Assembly (NCBI GenBank): GCA_012034575.1
Contig: JAAUPF010000034.1
Coordinates: forward strand, 1 to 46,720
Length of the DNA: 46,720 bases
Direction: 5' to 3'
Source: Richelia sp. CSU_2_1
GTDB lineage: Bacteria; Cyanobacteriota; Cyanobacteriia; Cyanobacteriales; Microcoleaceae
Position 1 is the first letter of the stretch. Each line of letters starts with the position of its first letter. Shown here piece by piece: positions 36,713-46,388 of this stretch. The notes under the pieces are model-generated. The model was not told the origin of the DNA and searched no databases. It saw nothing but the letters and a program-made list of their open reading frames with translations. The position numbers and the translations under genes were made by a program.

Positions 36713-39700
36713 ATGATTTCCGTTCTTCAGACAAATTCAATAGGTGCTGGCTTGAAAATCCTGTTAGTAGAAGAGAGTGCAGAAGATACCGAATTAATTC
36801 GCGAAATGCTGGGAGAAAACACTAGAGTACCGTCAATTGATGTGACTGCAACTGTTGGTTTCAGCGAAGTTGACGCAATTTTAAATCGGGAAAATTTTGA
36901 TGTAATATTGTTAAATATACCGCAGCCTGAGGGTCAAGAATTTGATAATTTTTTCAGGATGCTAGAGAGCAAGATAGATATTCCGATCGTCCTTTTAACA
37001 CTCCCCGAAAATGAAGAACTAGCCATCGAGTTGATTGCTGCGGGGGCTGAAGATTATCTGATAAAAACCGAAGCAGACAACCGACTGCTAGTGCGATCGC
37101 TGCGGTGCGCTTGCGCTCGCTACAAAATGCGGGTAAAACGACAGCTAAGTCAAGAAAAATACCCGGCGGCTGTTGACAATCTCCTGCCAGAAGAGACGAC
37201 AGAAACTATCAAAGATATTACCGCGCAACTTTTAGCTGCACAGGAACTGCAAGTTAGTAAAAACCTTTTAAATTATACGATCGATGCAGTCGATGACTCG
37301 ATTTTTGTCACAGACGAACAGCACCGCTGGATACTATTAAATGACGCTTTTTGTAAGCTATTTGGCAAGCAGCGCGAAGAACTGCTGGGCAAGTGCGATC
37401 GCGACTTTTTACCGCAAACAGAAGCCGCTATTTTGGGGCAAAGTGACGCACAGGTATTTATGACGGGAGAAGCACGCGACAGCGAAGAAATATTTACTGA
37501 TTTTCGGGGCCAACAGCACATTTTATATACAAAAAAAACCGTATTTAAAAATAACGACGGCAGTCAACTTTTAGTGGGAACTATCCGAGATATCACTGAA
37601 GAAAAAAATCAGCAAATCGCGCTGAAAAAAAGTGAAGAGAGGTTGTCGCATCTAGCAGCCAGCTTGCCGGGAGTAATCTTTCAATTTTTACTCGCAAAAA
37701 ACGGTCAAAAATCTTTTATTTACTTATCTCATGCCTGTCGGGAATTGTATGAAATAGCAGCAGAAGAATTTATGCAAAATTCGGAGATTGCTTTTAAATT
37801 AATTCATCCAGACGACCGCCAAAAATTTGAAGAATCTATGAGAATTTCGGCACAACATATGCAACCTTGGCAGCATGAATGGCGCGCGATTATGCCTTCA
37901 GGAAAACTTAAGTGGCTGCAAGGATTTTCGAGACCGGAACGAGTTAAGTTTGCATCAGAAATAGCCCAGAAAGGGGATATAATTTGGGAAGGTATCGTGC
38001 TGGAAACTACAGCGTTAAAACAGGCAGAAGCAGCTTTGCGGGAGAGCGAAGAAAGATTTCGATCGCTCGTGGAAAATATCCCCGGCGCTATCTACCGGTG
38101 CCTGTACGATGCTGGTTGGCAGATGGAATTTATTAGCGATGAAATAGAGACAATTAGCGGCTATCCGGTAGGGGATTTTATTCGCAACAGGCGGTTGAGT
38201 TTTACCAGCATCATCCATCCAGAAGACTCGGAAACGGTCGATCGCGCGGTCGGAAAAGCGGTAGATTCGAGACAGCCTTACTATGTGGAATACCGGATCG
38301 TTCGCGCTGACGGTGCAGTGCGGTGGATATCGGAAAGAGGCCGGCCGACTTACTGTAAAGATGGGCTGCTGTTGTGGCTGGATGGAGCGATTTTTGATAT
38401 TACCGATCGCAAACAAGCCGAACTGACTTTGCAGCAAGTAACGCAAGCGATAGAAAGCGCTAGCGATGCAATTGCGATCGCCGATTTGGACGGCTATTCA
38501 ATCTATCACAATCAAGCATTTATTCACCGCTACGGTTACAGCGTTGAAGAATTAAATAATGCCGGCGGTCCCGCTGTCATGTACGTCAAATCTCAACAAT
38601 TGAGAAAGTTATTTATGACTCTGCGGAAGGGCAAATCGTGGAAAAGTGAAATCAAACTCAAAGCTAAGAATGGGGAAATTATAGATGCTCAATTGCAAGC
38701 TGACTGCATCAAAAATAGTGAGGGGCAGCCTATAGGAATGATGGCAATTATTACTGACCTCACGGAAATAAAACGCGCTGAGTCGGCACTGCTTCTCAGT
38801 CAAGAACGATTGCAGCTAGCAGTATCCAGCAGCTCTTTGGGGCTGTGGGATTGGAATATACTTACAGGTGAAACTTATTTTGATGCGCAGTGGAAAAAAA
38901 CTTTGGGTTATGAAGAAAATGACATTGAAAATAACTACTCATCTTGGGAAAGGTTGCTGCATCCCGAAGATAAAGCGCGGGTAATGGAAGCACTAAAAAA
39001 ATATTTAGAAGGTCGTACAGATATCTACGAACTTGAATTGAGAATGCTGAATAAAGCGGGTAATTGGCAGTGGATTATGGGCGTGGGCAAGATAGTCGAG
39101 TACAGCGAATTCGGCACCCCGGTGCGCATGACAGGCACTCACAAAGATATCAGCGCGCGCGTTGCAGCAGAAGCAGAAAAAACGCAGTTAATCGCATCTT
39201 TGCAAAAACTAACTTACCAGTTGCAGTCAGCACAAACAGTCGCGCGGCTGGGTAATTGGGAATTCGATGTTGAATCGGGAATGATTGCTTGGTCTGATGA
39301 ACTATTCCGAATTCACGGTAAAGTGGGAAATCAAGCACCTACCTATGAGGAATTATTACAGCAAATTCATCCCGACGATCGATCGAAATTTGCAAGTGTG
39401 GTGCAACAAGCCACGATCGAAGGAACAGCCTACGATATCGACTACCGCGTCTATCTACCATCAGGAGAAATCAAGTACATTAATGCTAAAGGAGAGATCG
39501 TTAAAAATGAATTCGATCGCGTAGTTGGCTTATTTGGCACTGCAATGGACATTACCGATCGCAAACTTGCAGAAACTGCTTTGCAAGAAAGCGAAGAACG
39601 GTTTCGGGCCGTCTACGAACAAGCGGCGATCGGGATTGTCCAAGTGCGCCCTACAGGCGAATTCTTGAAGGTAAATCAAGGGTTTTGTAAAATTGTCGGC

Positions 39701-41443
39701 TACTCGCCAGCAGAACTTAGTTTGCTAAGGATTGGAGATATTTCTTACCCGGCAGATTTAGAGGTCGATCGCGAGTCGGAAAGGCGAATGTTAGCGGGAG
39801 AAATTTTAAATTATTCTGTTGAAAAACGCTTTATTTGTAAGAACGGTGCTTTGATTTGGACGAATGTTACTGTATCTTTAGTGCGGGATATTTCTGGCGA
39901 ACCTAGTTACATGATTGGCGCGATCGAAGATATTAGCGATCGCAAGCAAGCAGAGGCAGCACTGCGACAGCAATTAAAGCGGGAGAGGCTGATAGTAGCA
40001 ATGCTGGAACGCATTCGATCGTCTCTCAATTTAGCAGAAATTTTGACAAAAGCAGTTGCAGAAGTGCGACATTTCTTGCAAACAGACCGGACAATCATTT
40101 ATCAGTTCAATCCCGATTGGAGTGGGGTGGTAGCTGTCGAATCAGTGGGTGATAATTGGCAGCAAACTGCGGGAAGTGTCATTAAAGATTCTTGTTTTAA
40201 AGATACCTACGGCTCTAAGTACAAACACGGCAGGGTAAAGGCGATCGGCGATATTTACAGCGCTCAACTACCTGAGTGTTACATTAATTTATTGGCTCAG
40301 TTTCAGGTAAAAGCTCACCTAGTAGTACCCATAGTGCAAGGCGATATGCTGTGGGGTTTGCTGATCGCTCACGAGTGCGCTGGCCCTCGCCCCTGGCTGG
40401 AATTTGAAATAGAATGCTTGAAACAAATTAGCGTGCAATTGGCGATCGCGATCCAGCAATCGATGCTGTTTGAACAAGCACAAACTGAAATAGCCGATCG
40501 CAAGCAAGCAGAAGCAGCATTGCAAGAATCCGAAGCCCGAGAGAGATCGAAAGCATTGCAGTTAGAAGTAGCAATTAACAAACTCAGAACCACTCAATCT
40601 CAGCTAGTTCAAAATGAAAAAATGGTCAGTTTGGGTCAGTTAGTTGCCGGAGTAGCTCACGAAATTAATAACCCAGTAAGTTTTATTCACGGCAATCTCA
40701 ATCCGGCTCGAAATTACGTTTTAGATTTGCTAGATTTGATTAAAATTTACCAGAATTACCTTCCCGATCCACCGATCGCAGTGTTAAATAAAATCAATGA
40801 AATCGACCTAGATTATGTAGCTGAAGATTTGCCAAAACTTTTCAATTCAATGCGAGTAGGAACCGAGCGAATTATCGAGATTGTCAAATCGCTGCGCAAT
40901 TTTTCACGCTTGGACGAATCCGATCGCAAGTTTGCCAACATTCATGAGGGAATTGAGAGCAGTTTAATGATTTTACAAAATCGCCTGAAATCCCACAACA
41001 GCCGTCCGGCGATTCAGATAGTTAAAGATTACGAAAAACTGCCAAAAATAGAATGTTTTCCCGGTCAATTAAATCAGGTATTTATGAATATTTTGATTAA
41101 CGCGATCGATGCTTTGGAAGAACGGGACAAGCTGCGGGAAGCTGAAGAGTGCAAGATTTTTCCGAGTACAGTTACGATTCGCACTTATCTTGATGATAGA
41201 GAAATTGCAGTTATATCGATTGCTGACAATGGGCCCGGAATACGGGAATCTGTAATTTCGAGGCTGTTCGATCCGTTTTTTACTACTAAACCTGTTGGGA
41301 AAGGTACGGGTTTGGGACTGTCAATTTCTCACTCAATTATAGTCGATCGGCACGGTGGCAATTTGCGCTGTATTTCTGCCCTGGGAACAGGAGCGGAATT
41401 TTTAATTGAAATTCCAGTGCGACAGAAAACAGTTGACAGTTGA
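36713..41443 (+). CDS. Pseudo-receiver-7xPAS-DXCF cyanobacteriochrome-histidine kinase
   Basis: 1576 residues. The N-terminal receiver has EES in place of the acidic pair and Asn68 for the phospho-acceptor (VILLNIPQPEG), so it is probably not phosphorylated. Seven PAS domains follow (starting near 188, 305, 445, 570, 700, 830 and 960). A cyanobacteriochrome GAF at about 1100-1265 has DSCF Cys1161 and Cys1189 (ECYINLL). The kinase has His1316 (GVAHEINNPVSFIHGN), N-box NILINAIDAL and GTGLGLSIS. There is no C-terminal receiver. Its PAS and GAF blocks are paralogous to those of the split kinase upstream. The stop codon falls in an ACAGTTG repeat. A likely light-sensing kinase that would need a partner regulator in trans. 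Confidence 0.9.
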   Translation: MISVLQTNSIGAGLKILLVEESAEDTELIREMLGENTRVPSIDVTATVGFSEVDAILNRENFDVILLNIPQPEGQEFDNFFRMLESKIDIPIVLLTLPENEELAIELIAAGAEDYLIKTEADNRLLVRSLRCACARYKMRVKRQLSQEKYPAAVDNLLPEETTETIKDITAQLLAAQELQVSKNLLNYTIDAVDDSIFVTDEQHRWILLNDAFCKLFGKQREELLGKCDRDFLPQTEAAILGQSDAQVFMTGEARDSEEIFTDFRGQQHILYTKKTVFKNNDGSQLLVGTIRDITEEKNQQIALKKSEERLSHLAASLPGVIFQFLLAKNGQKSFIYLSHACRELYEIAAEEFMQNSEIAFKLIHPDDRQKFEESMRISAQHMQPWQHEWRAIMPSGKLKWLQGFSRPERVKFASEIAQKGDIIWEGIVLETTALKQAEAALRESEERFRSLVENIPGAIYRCLYDAGWQMEFISDEIETISGYPVGDFIRNRRLSFTSIIHPEDSETVDRAVGKAVDSRQPYYVEYRIVRADGAVRWISERGRPTYCKDGLLLWLDGAIFDITDRKQAELTLQQVTQAIESASDAIAIADLDGYSIYHNQAFIHRYGYSVEELNNAGGPAVMYVKSQQLRKLFMTLRKGKSWKSEIKLKAKNGEIIDAQLQADCIKNSEGQPIGMMAIITDLTEIKRAESALLLSQERLQLAVSSSSLGLWDWNILTGETYFDAQWKKTLGYEENDIENNYSSWERLLHPEDKARVMEALKKYLEGRTDIYELELRMLNKAGNWQWIMGVGKIVEYSEFGTPVRMTGTHKDISARVAAEAEKTQLIASLQKLTYQLQSAQTVARLGNWEFDVESGMIAWSDELFRIHGKVGNQAPTYEELLQQIHPDDRSKFASVVQQATIEGTAYDIDYRVYLPSGEIKYINAKGEIVKNEFDRVVGLFGTAMDITDRKLAETALQESEERFRAVYEQAAIGIVQVRPTGEFLKVNQGFCKIVGYSPAELSLLRIGDISYPADLEVDRESERRMLAGEILNYSVEKRFICKNGALIWTNVTVSLVRDISGEPSYMIGAIEDISDRKQAEAALRQQLKRERLIVAMLERIRSSLNLAEILTKAVAEVRHFLQTDRTIIYQFNPDWSGVVAVESVGDNWQQTAGSVIKDSCFKDTYGSKYKHGRVKAIGDIYSAQLPECYINLLAQFQVKAHLVVPIVQGDMLWGLLIAHECAGPRPWLEFEIECLKQISVQLAIAIQQSMLFEQAQTEIADRKQAEAALQESEARERSKALQLEVAINKLRTTQSQLVQNEKMVSLGQLVAGVAHEINNPVSFIHGNLNPARNYVLDLLDLIKIYQNYLPDPPIAVLNKINEIDLDYVAEDLPKLFNSMRVGTERIIEIVKSLRNFSRLDESDRKFANIHEGIESSLMILQNRLKSHNSRPAIQIVKDYEKLPKIECFPGQLNQVFMNILINAIDALEERDKLREAEECKIFPSTVTIRTYLDDREIAVISIADNGPGIRESVISRLFDPFFTTKPVGKGTGLGLSISHSIIVDRHGGNLRCISALGTGAEFLIEIPVRQKTVDS

Positions 41444-41712
41444 CAGTTGACAGTTGACAGTTGGGAATTGGGAATTGGGAATTGGGAATTGGTCATCTAT
41501 CGCACAGGCTTTCGGGTGAAGCATAAGCCCTTCGGGCAGGCTTCGCCAACGGGTATAAAGCCTGAAATTTATTGCAGATATTACCGCCAGAATGCTTCAC
41601 CCCTACTGATATATACAACCATTTTACGGATAAAATCTAACTGTCAATTATTAACTGTTAACTCAAAACTCAAAACTCAAAACTCAAAACTCAAAACTCA
41701 AAACTCAAAACT
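41429..41712. repeat. Heptanucleotide repeats and a palindromic dispersed repeat
   Basis: Five ACAGTTG units (41429-41463, including the kinase stop), four GGAATTG units (41464-41491), a GC-rich segment at about 41500-41570 with the hairpin GCCCTTCGGGC, then AACTCAA units at about 41661-41712. The remaining bases to 42002 hold no gene; a stem CCCCT/AGGGG lies near 41936-41955. Confidence 0.75.
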
Positions 41713-41968
41713 CCCTCATAACTCTCTCCCTTCTTCCTTCTCCGTTACTACTACTTTCGGAAATATCGATTTCTGACTTTAGACTGATTTATTTTTCAGC
41801 TTCAACAGCGATGATTAAGCAATCAGGATGACATAACTAGAGGACAGATTTACTGCTCATCCTAATTGCACAAGTCGCGGCTGATGCAAGATAAAAGCCG
41901 ATCGAAACAAATGACCATCTAAAAATTACCAAATCCCCTGAGTAACAGTGAGGGGTACTCTTTCTGAT

Positions 41969-41980
41969 GCCTAATTAGGC
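41969..41980. promoter_or_regulatory. Perfect 12-base palindrome before the repeat-protein gene
   Basis: GCCTAATTAGGC lies 22 bases before the ATG at 42003, close to the ribosome site GGAGGT (41992-41997). It could be an operator or a small RNA stem; nothing shows which. Confidence 0.3.
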
Positions 41981-42002
41981 GCGATCTTTCTGGAGGTAAA
42001 CT

Positions 42003-45000
42003 ATGTTTGCAAGCGAGTTATTAATGTCGCCGCACATTTCAATACTTACTATGGCGCAAATGCCAGTAGAAATCGATATTCCGATCGAACATCCAAATAT
42101 CGAAGGGTTGATGTTTCTCAGCCCTCAGTTTTTTGTAGCATTAATCGCCGGAGTTATTATGGCTTTCGGGTTCCAATTTCTGCTAACAAATTTCTCGATC
42201 GCGGCTAAAATATCCAATTGGGACGAGGCTTTGCCCGATGACGATGATGAGGAATCCGAGAGTTTGGGAACGAAAATTCGCAAGACTGAAGGCTTAGTAG
42301 GAGGTTGGGTTTTAATTACTGTCAACATTGCCTTATTTTTGGCTTGTTTTTTAGCAGTAAAACTAACTTCGATCGCCAGCGTAGATGGAGCGGCAATTAT
42401 CGGAGTTGTTATCTGGTCAGCGTACTTTTTAACCCTAGTATGGCTCGGTTCTAGCGCCGTAGGTTCCTTGCTGGGTTCTTTAATTAAAACTGCATTTTCC
42501 GGCTTTCAAGGTGTCATAGGAACGGCCGGTACAGCGATTAGCGGCAAGATGGCGAGCGATCGAATGGTAGATACTGTAGAAGCATCTGTAGCCGCCGTCC
42601 GCCGCGAATTGAGTTCGGCTGTAGACCCCGACAGCATTCGCGAAACGCTGCAAGATTATGTCGGTTCTTTGCAATTACCGAAGCTGGATGTTAAGGAAAT
42701 TCGCAGTCAATTTGAAAAGTTGTTGGGCGACCCAGATCTCAAATCTTTGGCAGGAAGTGATGTTTTAAAAAATGTCAACCGCCAGACTTTTGTAGATTTA
42801 ATTAGCAGTCGCACTGACTTTTCTCAAGAGGAAGTAGAGCGCATTGCCGACCAACTTCAAGGCGCTTGGCAGCAAACATTTGGCAAGCAGCAAAAAGATG
42901 CAAATTTGGAATTAATTGATTTTCTCAAATTTGCGGCTCCCGATTTGCTCAAATCTGACGAACTTAACGCTAAACTATCTCAAATTTTGGAAAGTAGAGA
43001 TAGCAAATCGCAGTCCGGCAGCGGCATGAAACAAGCAATGCAGTTGGGTGTTGAGACTTTGGTAGGAACGGTTTTATCGCGCACAGATCTGTCAGATGTG
43101 GATGTGGAAAAAATTTCCGGGCAGTTGCAAAAACTGACAGCAAAAGGCACTGAAACAGCTAAATCTTTGGCTGCTCAAGTCGGCGACAAAGTTCCTGCTT
43201 TACCTTTCAATACAGCTAAGGCTGATGTGGAAAACTATTTGATGAACGCTCAACCTTGGCACTTAAATAGAGAAACCATCAAGCAGGAATTTAGGGATGT
43301 AATTTACGACCCCGAAGCATCTCCGGGAGCTGTTTTGCGCCAAGTAGAAATGTTGAATCCCGACTATTTTGCGGGAATTCTCGGCCGTCGCGAAGGATTC
43401 AGTCAAGAACAGGTGGCGGAAATTGCCGAACAACTTGAAAGCGTCCGCCAAGAAGTTTTAGAAATCCTGCGCGATGCTGCGGGTCAAGAACAGTCTCAAG
43501 ATTTGCGCAGTCGGATTGAAAATTACTTGCGATCGACTGGCAAAGAAGAATTGAATCCTGAAGGTATCGAACGGGATTTTCAAGCACTTTTGGAAGATAG
43601 AGATGCCGGATTTGAAGCTTTGCGCGATCGCCTTTCGCAATTCGATCGCGATACTTTGGTACAGTTACTCGGTCAGCGAGAAGATTTCAGCCCCGAGGAA
43701 GCAGACCAATTAATCGGTCGCCTGGAAAGTACGCGCGATCGGGTAATTTCTCAAGCCCAAGAATTGCAAGAACAAGCGAAATCTAAAGCACAAGAATTGC
43801 GGCAAAGAGTAGAAGAATACCTGCACAATACTAACAAGGAAGAACTCAATCCGGAGGCGATCGAACGCGAATTTCAAACGCTATTTAGCGACCCGCAAGC
43901 CGGATTTAAAGCTTTGAGAGAACGCTTATCTCAATTCGATCGCGATACTCTGGTACAGTTGCTTTCGCAGCGCCAAGACCTCAGCGAAGAGCAGATAAAT
44001 CGGGCGATCGATCGCATCGAATCCGCGCGCGACAGCATCATTCACGCGCCGCAAATCGCTGCCGATAAAGCCAAACAGCAGTACGAAGAAATCACTGCTA
44101 AAATTGGCGAATATTTGCGGAATACTAACCTCGAAGAACTCGATCCTGAAGGCATCAGTCAGGACTTGAGCAAATTGTTGGAAAATCCCAAAGAAGGTGC
44201 TTTAGCGCTGCGAGAAAGACTTTCTCAAGTCGATCGCGAAACCTTGGTAAAACTGCTCGCACAACGGCAAGATTTGAGCGAAGAACAGATAAATCGCACG
44301 ATCGATCGCGTGCAAGATGCGATTCGCAGCATCGTGAAATCTCCCCGCCGCTTGGCATCTCGCGCTCAAACCCAAGTCCGGGATTTCCAAAGCAGTTTGG
44401 AAAATTACTTGCGGAATACCGACAAGGAAGAACTCAATCCCGATGGCATCAAACGCGATTTGCAGTTGTTGTTTAACGATCCGTCCGTGGGGATGCAAAG
44501 TTTGACTGAAAGGCTCAAGCATTTCGACCGATCGACTTTGGTAGCCCTTCTCTCGCAGCGCGAGGATATTTCCGAAGAGGAAGCTAACGAAATTGCCGAT
44601 CGAATTGAATCCGTGCGCAACCAATTTGTCGAACAAGTTCAAATGGTGCAGGACAAATTTCAGTCAGCAATGGACAGCATTTTTGCAAAAATTCGGGATT
44701 ACCTCAATTCGCTCGATCGGCCGGAACTCAACTACGAAGGTATCAAGCGGGACATCCGCAAAGTATTTGACGACCCGCAAAGCGGATTGGATGTAATTAA
44801 GGAACGTTTGAGTCAGTTTGACAGACAAACTTTAGTTGCCTTAATTAGTTCGCGCCCCGACATTTCCGAAGCCCAAGCCAACAAAATTATCGACCAAATC
44901 GAAGGAGCTCGGGACAGCGTTTTGTCGCGATCGGAGCGCCTGCAAATGGCAGCGAAAAAACGCATCAAAGAAGTCAAGCAAAAGGCCAAGCAGCAAGCAG

Positions 45001-45125
45001 AAGACGCGCGGGAAGCAGCCGCCGCTGCTGCCTGGTGGCTGTTCGGTACTGCACTGACTTCTGTAGTTGTTTCAGCTTTGGCCGGTGCGATCGCCGTAGG
45101 CGGTATTTCCGGTTTGTTTGGATAA
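42003..45125 (+). CDS. Membrane-anchored protein with 98-residue helical repeats
   Basis: 1040 residues. Three predicted membrane helices are near 42-62, 100-120 and 130-150, with an acidic loop (LPDDDDEESES) between the first two. A long soluble part follows, then a last hydrophobic Gly/Ala segment (about 1015-1037). The soluble part has five clear repeats starting near 506, 604, 702, 800 and 898. The period is exactly 98, with the pattern ENYL, EELNPEGI, RLSQFDRDTLVQLL and a DLSEEQ helix. More diverged copies lie near 410 and 225-290. Repeat ends are coiled-coil like. I do not recognise the family; transport annotations would be unsupported. The start has GGAGGT five bases before the ATG. 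A terminator follows. Confidence 0.85.
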   Translation: MFASELLMSPHISILTMAQMPVEIDIPIEHPNIEGLMFLSPQFFVALIAGVIMAFGFQFLLTNFSIAAKISNWDEALPDDDDEESESLGTKIRKTEGLVGGWVLITVNIALFLACFLAVKLTSIASVDGAAIIGVVIWSAYFLTLVWLGSSAVGSLLGSLIKTAFSGFQGVIGTAGTAISGKMASDRMVDTVEASVAAVRRELSSAVDPDSIRETLQDYVGSLQLPKLDVKEIRSQFEKLLGDPDLKSLAGSDVLKNVNRQTFVDLISSRTDFSQEEVERIADQLQGAWQQTFGKQQKDANLELIDFLKFAAPDLLKSDELNAKLSQILESRDSKSQSGSGMKQAMQLGVETLVGTVLSRTDLSDVDVEKISGQLQKLTAKGTETAKSLAAQVGDKVPALPFNTAKADVENYLMNAQPWHLNRETIKQEFRDVIYDPEASPGAVLRQVEMLNPDYFAGILGRREGFSQEQVAEIAEQLESVRQEVLEILRDAAGQEQSQDLRSRIENYLRSTGKEELNPEGIERDFQALLEDRDAGFEALRDRLSQFDRDTLVQLLGQREDFSPEEADQLIGRLESTRDRVISQAQELQEQAKSKAQELRQRVEEYLHNTNKEELNPEAIEREFQTLFSDPQAGFKALRERLSQFDRDTLVQLLSQRQDLSEEQINRAIDRIESARDSIIHAPQIAADKAKQQYEEITAKIGEYLRNTNLEELDPEGISQDLSKLLENPKEGALALRERLSQVDRETLVKLLAQRQDLSEEQINRTIDRVQDAIRSIVKSPRRLASRAQTQVRDFQSSLENYLRNTDKEELNPDGIKRDLQLLFNDPSVGMQSLTERLKHFDRSTLVALLSQREDISEEEANEIADRIESVRNQFVEQVQMVQDKFQSAMDSIFAKIRDYLNSLDRPELNYEGIKRDIRKVFDDPQSGLDVIKERLSQFDRQTLVALISSRPDISEAQANKIIDQIEGARDSVLSRSERLQMAAKKRIKEVKQKAKQQAEDAREAAAAAAWWLFGTALTSVVVSALAGAIAVGGISGLFG

Positions 45126-45161
45126 AGTTTTAACGAGTTTCCATAGCAGTTCTCCTGATTT

Positions 45162-45192
45162 TAGGCTGGCTAAAAGCTGGCCTATTTCTTTT
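45162..45192 (+). terminator. Intrinsic terminator of the repeat-protein gene
   Basis: The stem TAGGCTGGC pairs with GCTGGCCTA (two G-T wobble pairs) around TAAAA and is followed by TTTCTTTT. It lies 37 bases after the stop codon. Confidence 0.7.
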
Positions 45193-45239
45193 GAATGGGA
45201 AAACTATCACCGCTGGTAAAAATCTCAAAGGCGGACGAT

Positions 45240-45318
45240 TAGGGCGTGTTTTCAAACTACTCCTTAAGATCTCGATCCCCCTAAATCCCCCTTGAAAAGG
45301 GGGACTTGAAGACTTTTT
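45240..45318 (+). repeat. Second copy of the dispersed edge repeat
   Basis: TAGGGCGTGTTTTCAAA at 45240-45256 matches the reverse complement of 104-120 and is followed, as there, by GATC and C-rich/G-rich runs (CCCCCTTGAAAAGGGGG type dyad). Confidence 0.65.
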
Positions 45319-45411
45319 ATGCCCTTAAGTTCCTCCTTTTAAAATCAAATATTCAAAATCAGGAATTATACGCATCATCCCAAATAAACCGGATTTTTTG
45401 CAGAATTTTTG

Positions 45412-46119
45412 TTACTGTTTGTACCAAGCTTTTCGCCACTCTTTCATTTGCGCGATTTCTTGCTTTTGCGAAGTCAAAATCTCTTGAGATAATTTCTTCA
45501 TTTCGGGCCTTTTTGACTTCTGCAAAGCATCTTGAGCCATCACCAAAGCTCCTTCATGGTGGGGAATCATCGCATTGAGAAACCGCAGGTCAAATTGGTC
45601 GCCACCAGTACCTAAATCCGCACTCATCATCATATTTTCCATTTGTTCGGGAGTCATTTCCATCATGTGACCCGCTTGAGCGTGATAAGCCATCGGCGTA
45701 CTGCTAGCTTTCGGATACCAAGTTTTTCGCCACTGTTTCATTTGCTCAATTTCACGTTTCTGAGCCGCAATAATGTTATTAGCTAGCTGTTTCATTTCCG
45801 GGCGTTTGGATTTTGCCAGCACCTCATTTGCCATATTTACAGCACCTTGATGGTGCACTGTCATCCCATCAATAAATCGCAAATCATAATCAGCATCAGC
45901 CGGGCCTAAATCCATTGACATATCGTGATTCATGCCACTCATTCTGTGACCTGTTGCTGGAGTTTTATTGCTGCTAGTTTCAGTTGCTGCGGTAATGTTT
46001 GGAGATTGAGTTTGGCTGGTAGAATCTTTTGAACAAGCTGCCAGCATTGTGCTGCTGGTGGCGACTGCTGCGGTTAATGTCAGCGCTGCGAAGCTGGATT
46101 TTAAGGCAACTAATTTCAT
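45412..46119 (-). CDS. DUF305 lipoprotein, probable copper-binding
   Basis: About 235 residues from the ATG at 46117-46119. A signal peptide with lipobox LAAC (Cys29) predicts a lipoprotein outside the cytoplasmic membrane. Two DUF305 half-repeats each carry DLRF, HHxGA and KSKRPEMK followed by an EIxQMKxWRKxWY end; the family folds as a ferritin-like helical bundle. Met/His-rich stretches (HRMSGMNHDMSMD, GHMMEMTPEQMENMMM) suggest soft-metal binding, most likely copper. AAGAAGAG before the ATG could serve as ribosome site. The frame runs back to 46218, but that start would bury the signal peptide. It is divergent from a metallochaperone gene, which supports a role in metal handling. Confidence 0.88.
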   Translation of the reverse strand: MKLVALKSSFAALTLTAAVATSSTMLAACSKDSTSQTQSPNITAATETSSNKTPATGHRMSGMNHDMSMDLGPADADYDLRFIDGMTVHHQGAVNMANEVLAKSKRPEMKQLANNIIAAQKREIEQMKQWRKTWYPKASSTPMAYHAQAGHMMEMTPEQMENMMMSADLGTGGDQFDLRFLNAMIPHHEGALVMAQDALQKSKRPEMKKLSQEILTSQKQEIAQMKEWRKAWYKQ

Positions 46120-46308
46120 GAATTTTCTCTTCTTAAAACACCAAGTAAGAATTATTTTTTCACATCTCCATGAAATTAGGATGAAATTTTTGAAGAGCGC
46201 TTGTAAACATTTGTTCATAATAGCAAATATTTATAAAATTGGTAGAAGGTAATATGCGTGCTGCTGGCCTGACTATTCCAATTTAAGATTTATTTCAGAA
46301 TTTACTAC

Positions 46309-46338
46309 TTGACTCTCCATCTAACTGGAGACTATAAA
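46309..46338 (+). promoter_or_regulatory. MerR-type promoter with dyad operator
   Basis: TTGACT (46309-46314) and TATAAA (46333-46338) are 18 bases apart, or 20 if TAAAAT is used. The dyad TCTCCA-N6-TGGAGA (46314-46331) fills the spacer. A dyad between over-spaced -35 and -10 boxes is the mark of promoters controlled by MerR-family metal sensors such as CueR. No regulator gene is in the window. Confidence 0.55.
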
Positions 46339-46388
46339 ATCTAAATAATTCATCTATAAAAAAAGTAATTTCTGCTGAGGTTGAAGCT

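Noticed and set aside
45306-45578. 90-residue plus-strand frame
   Set aside because: It overlaps the 3' end of the DUF305 gene in antisense and begins in a dispersed repeat.
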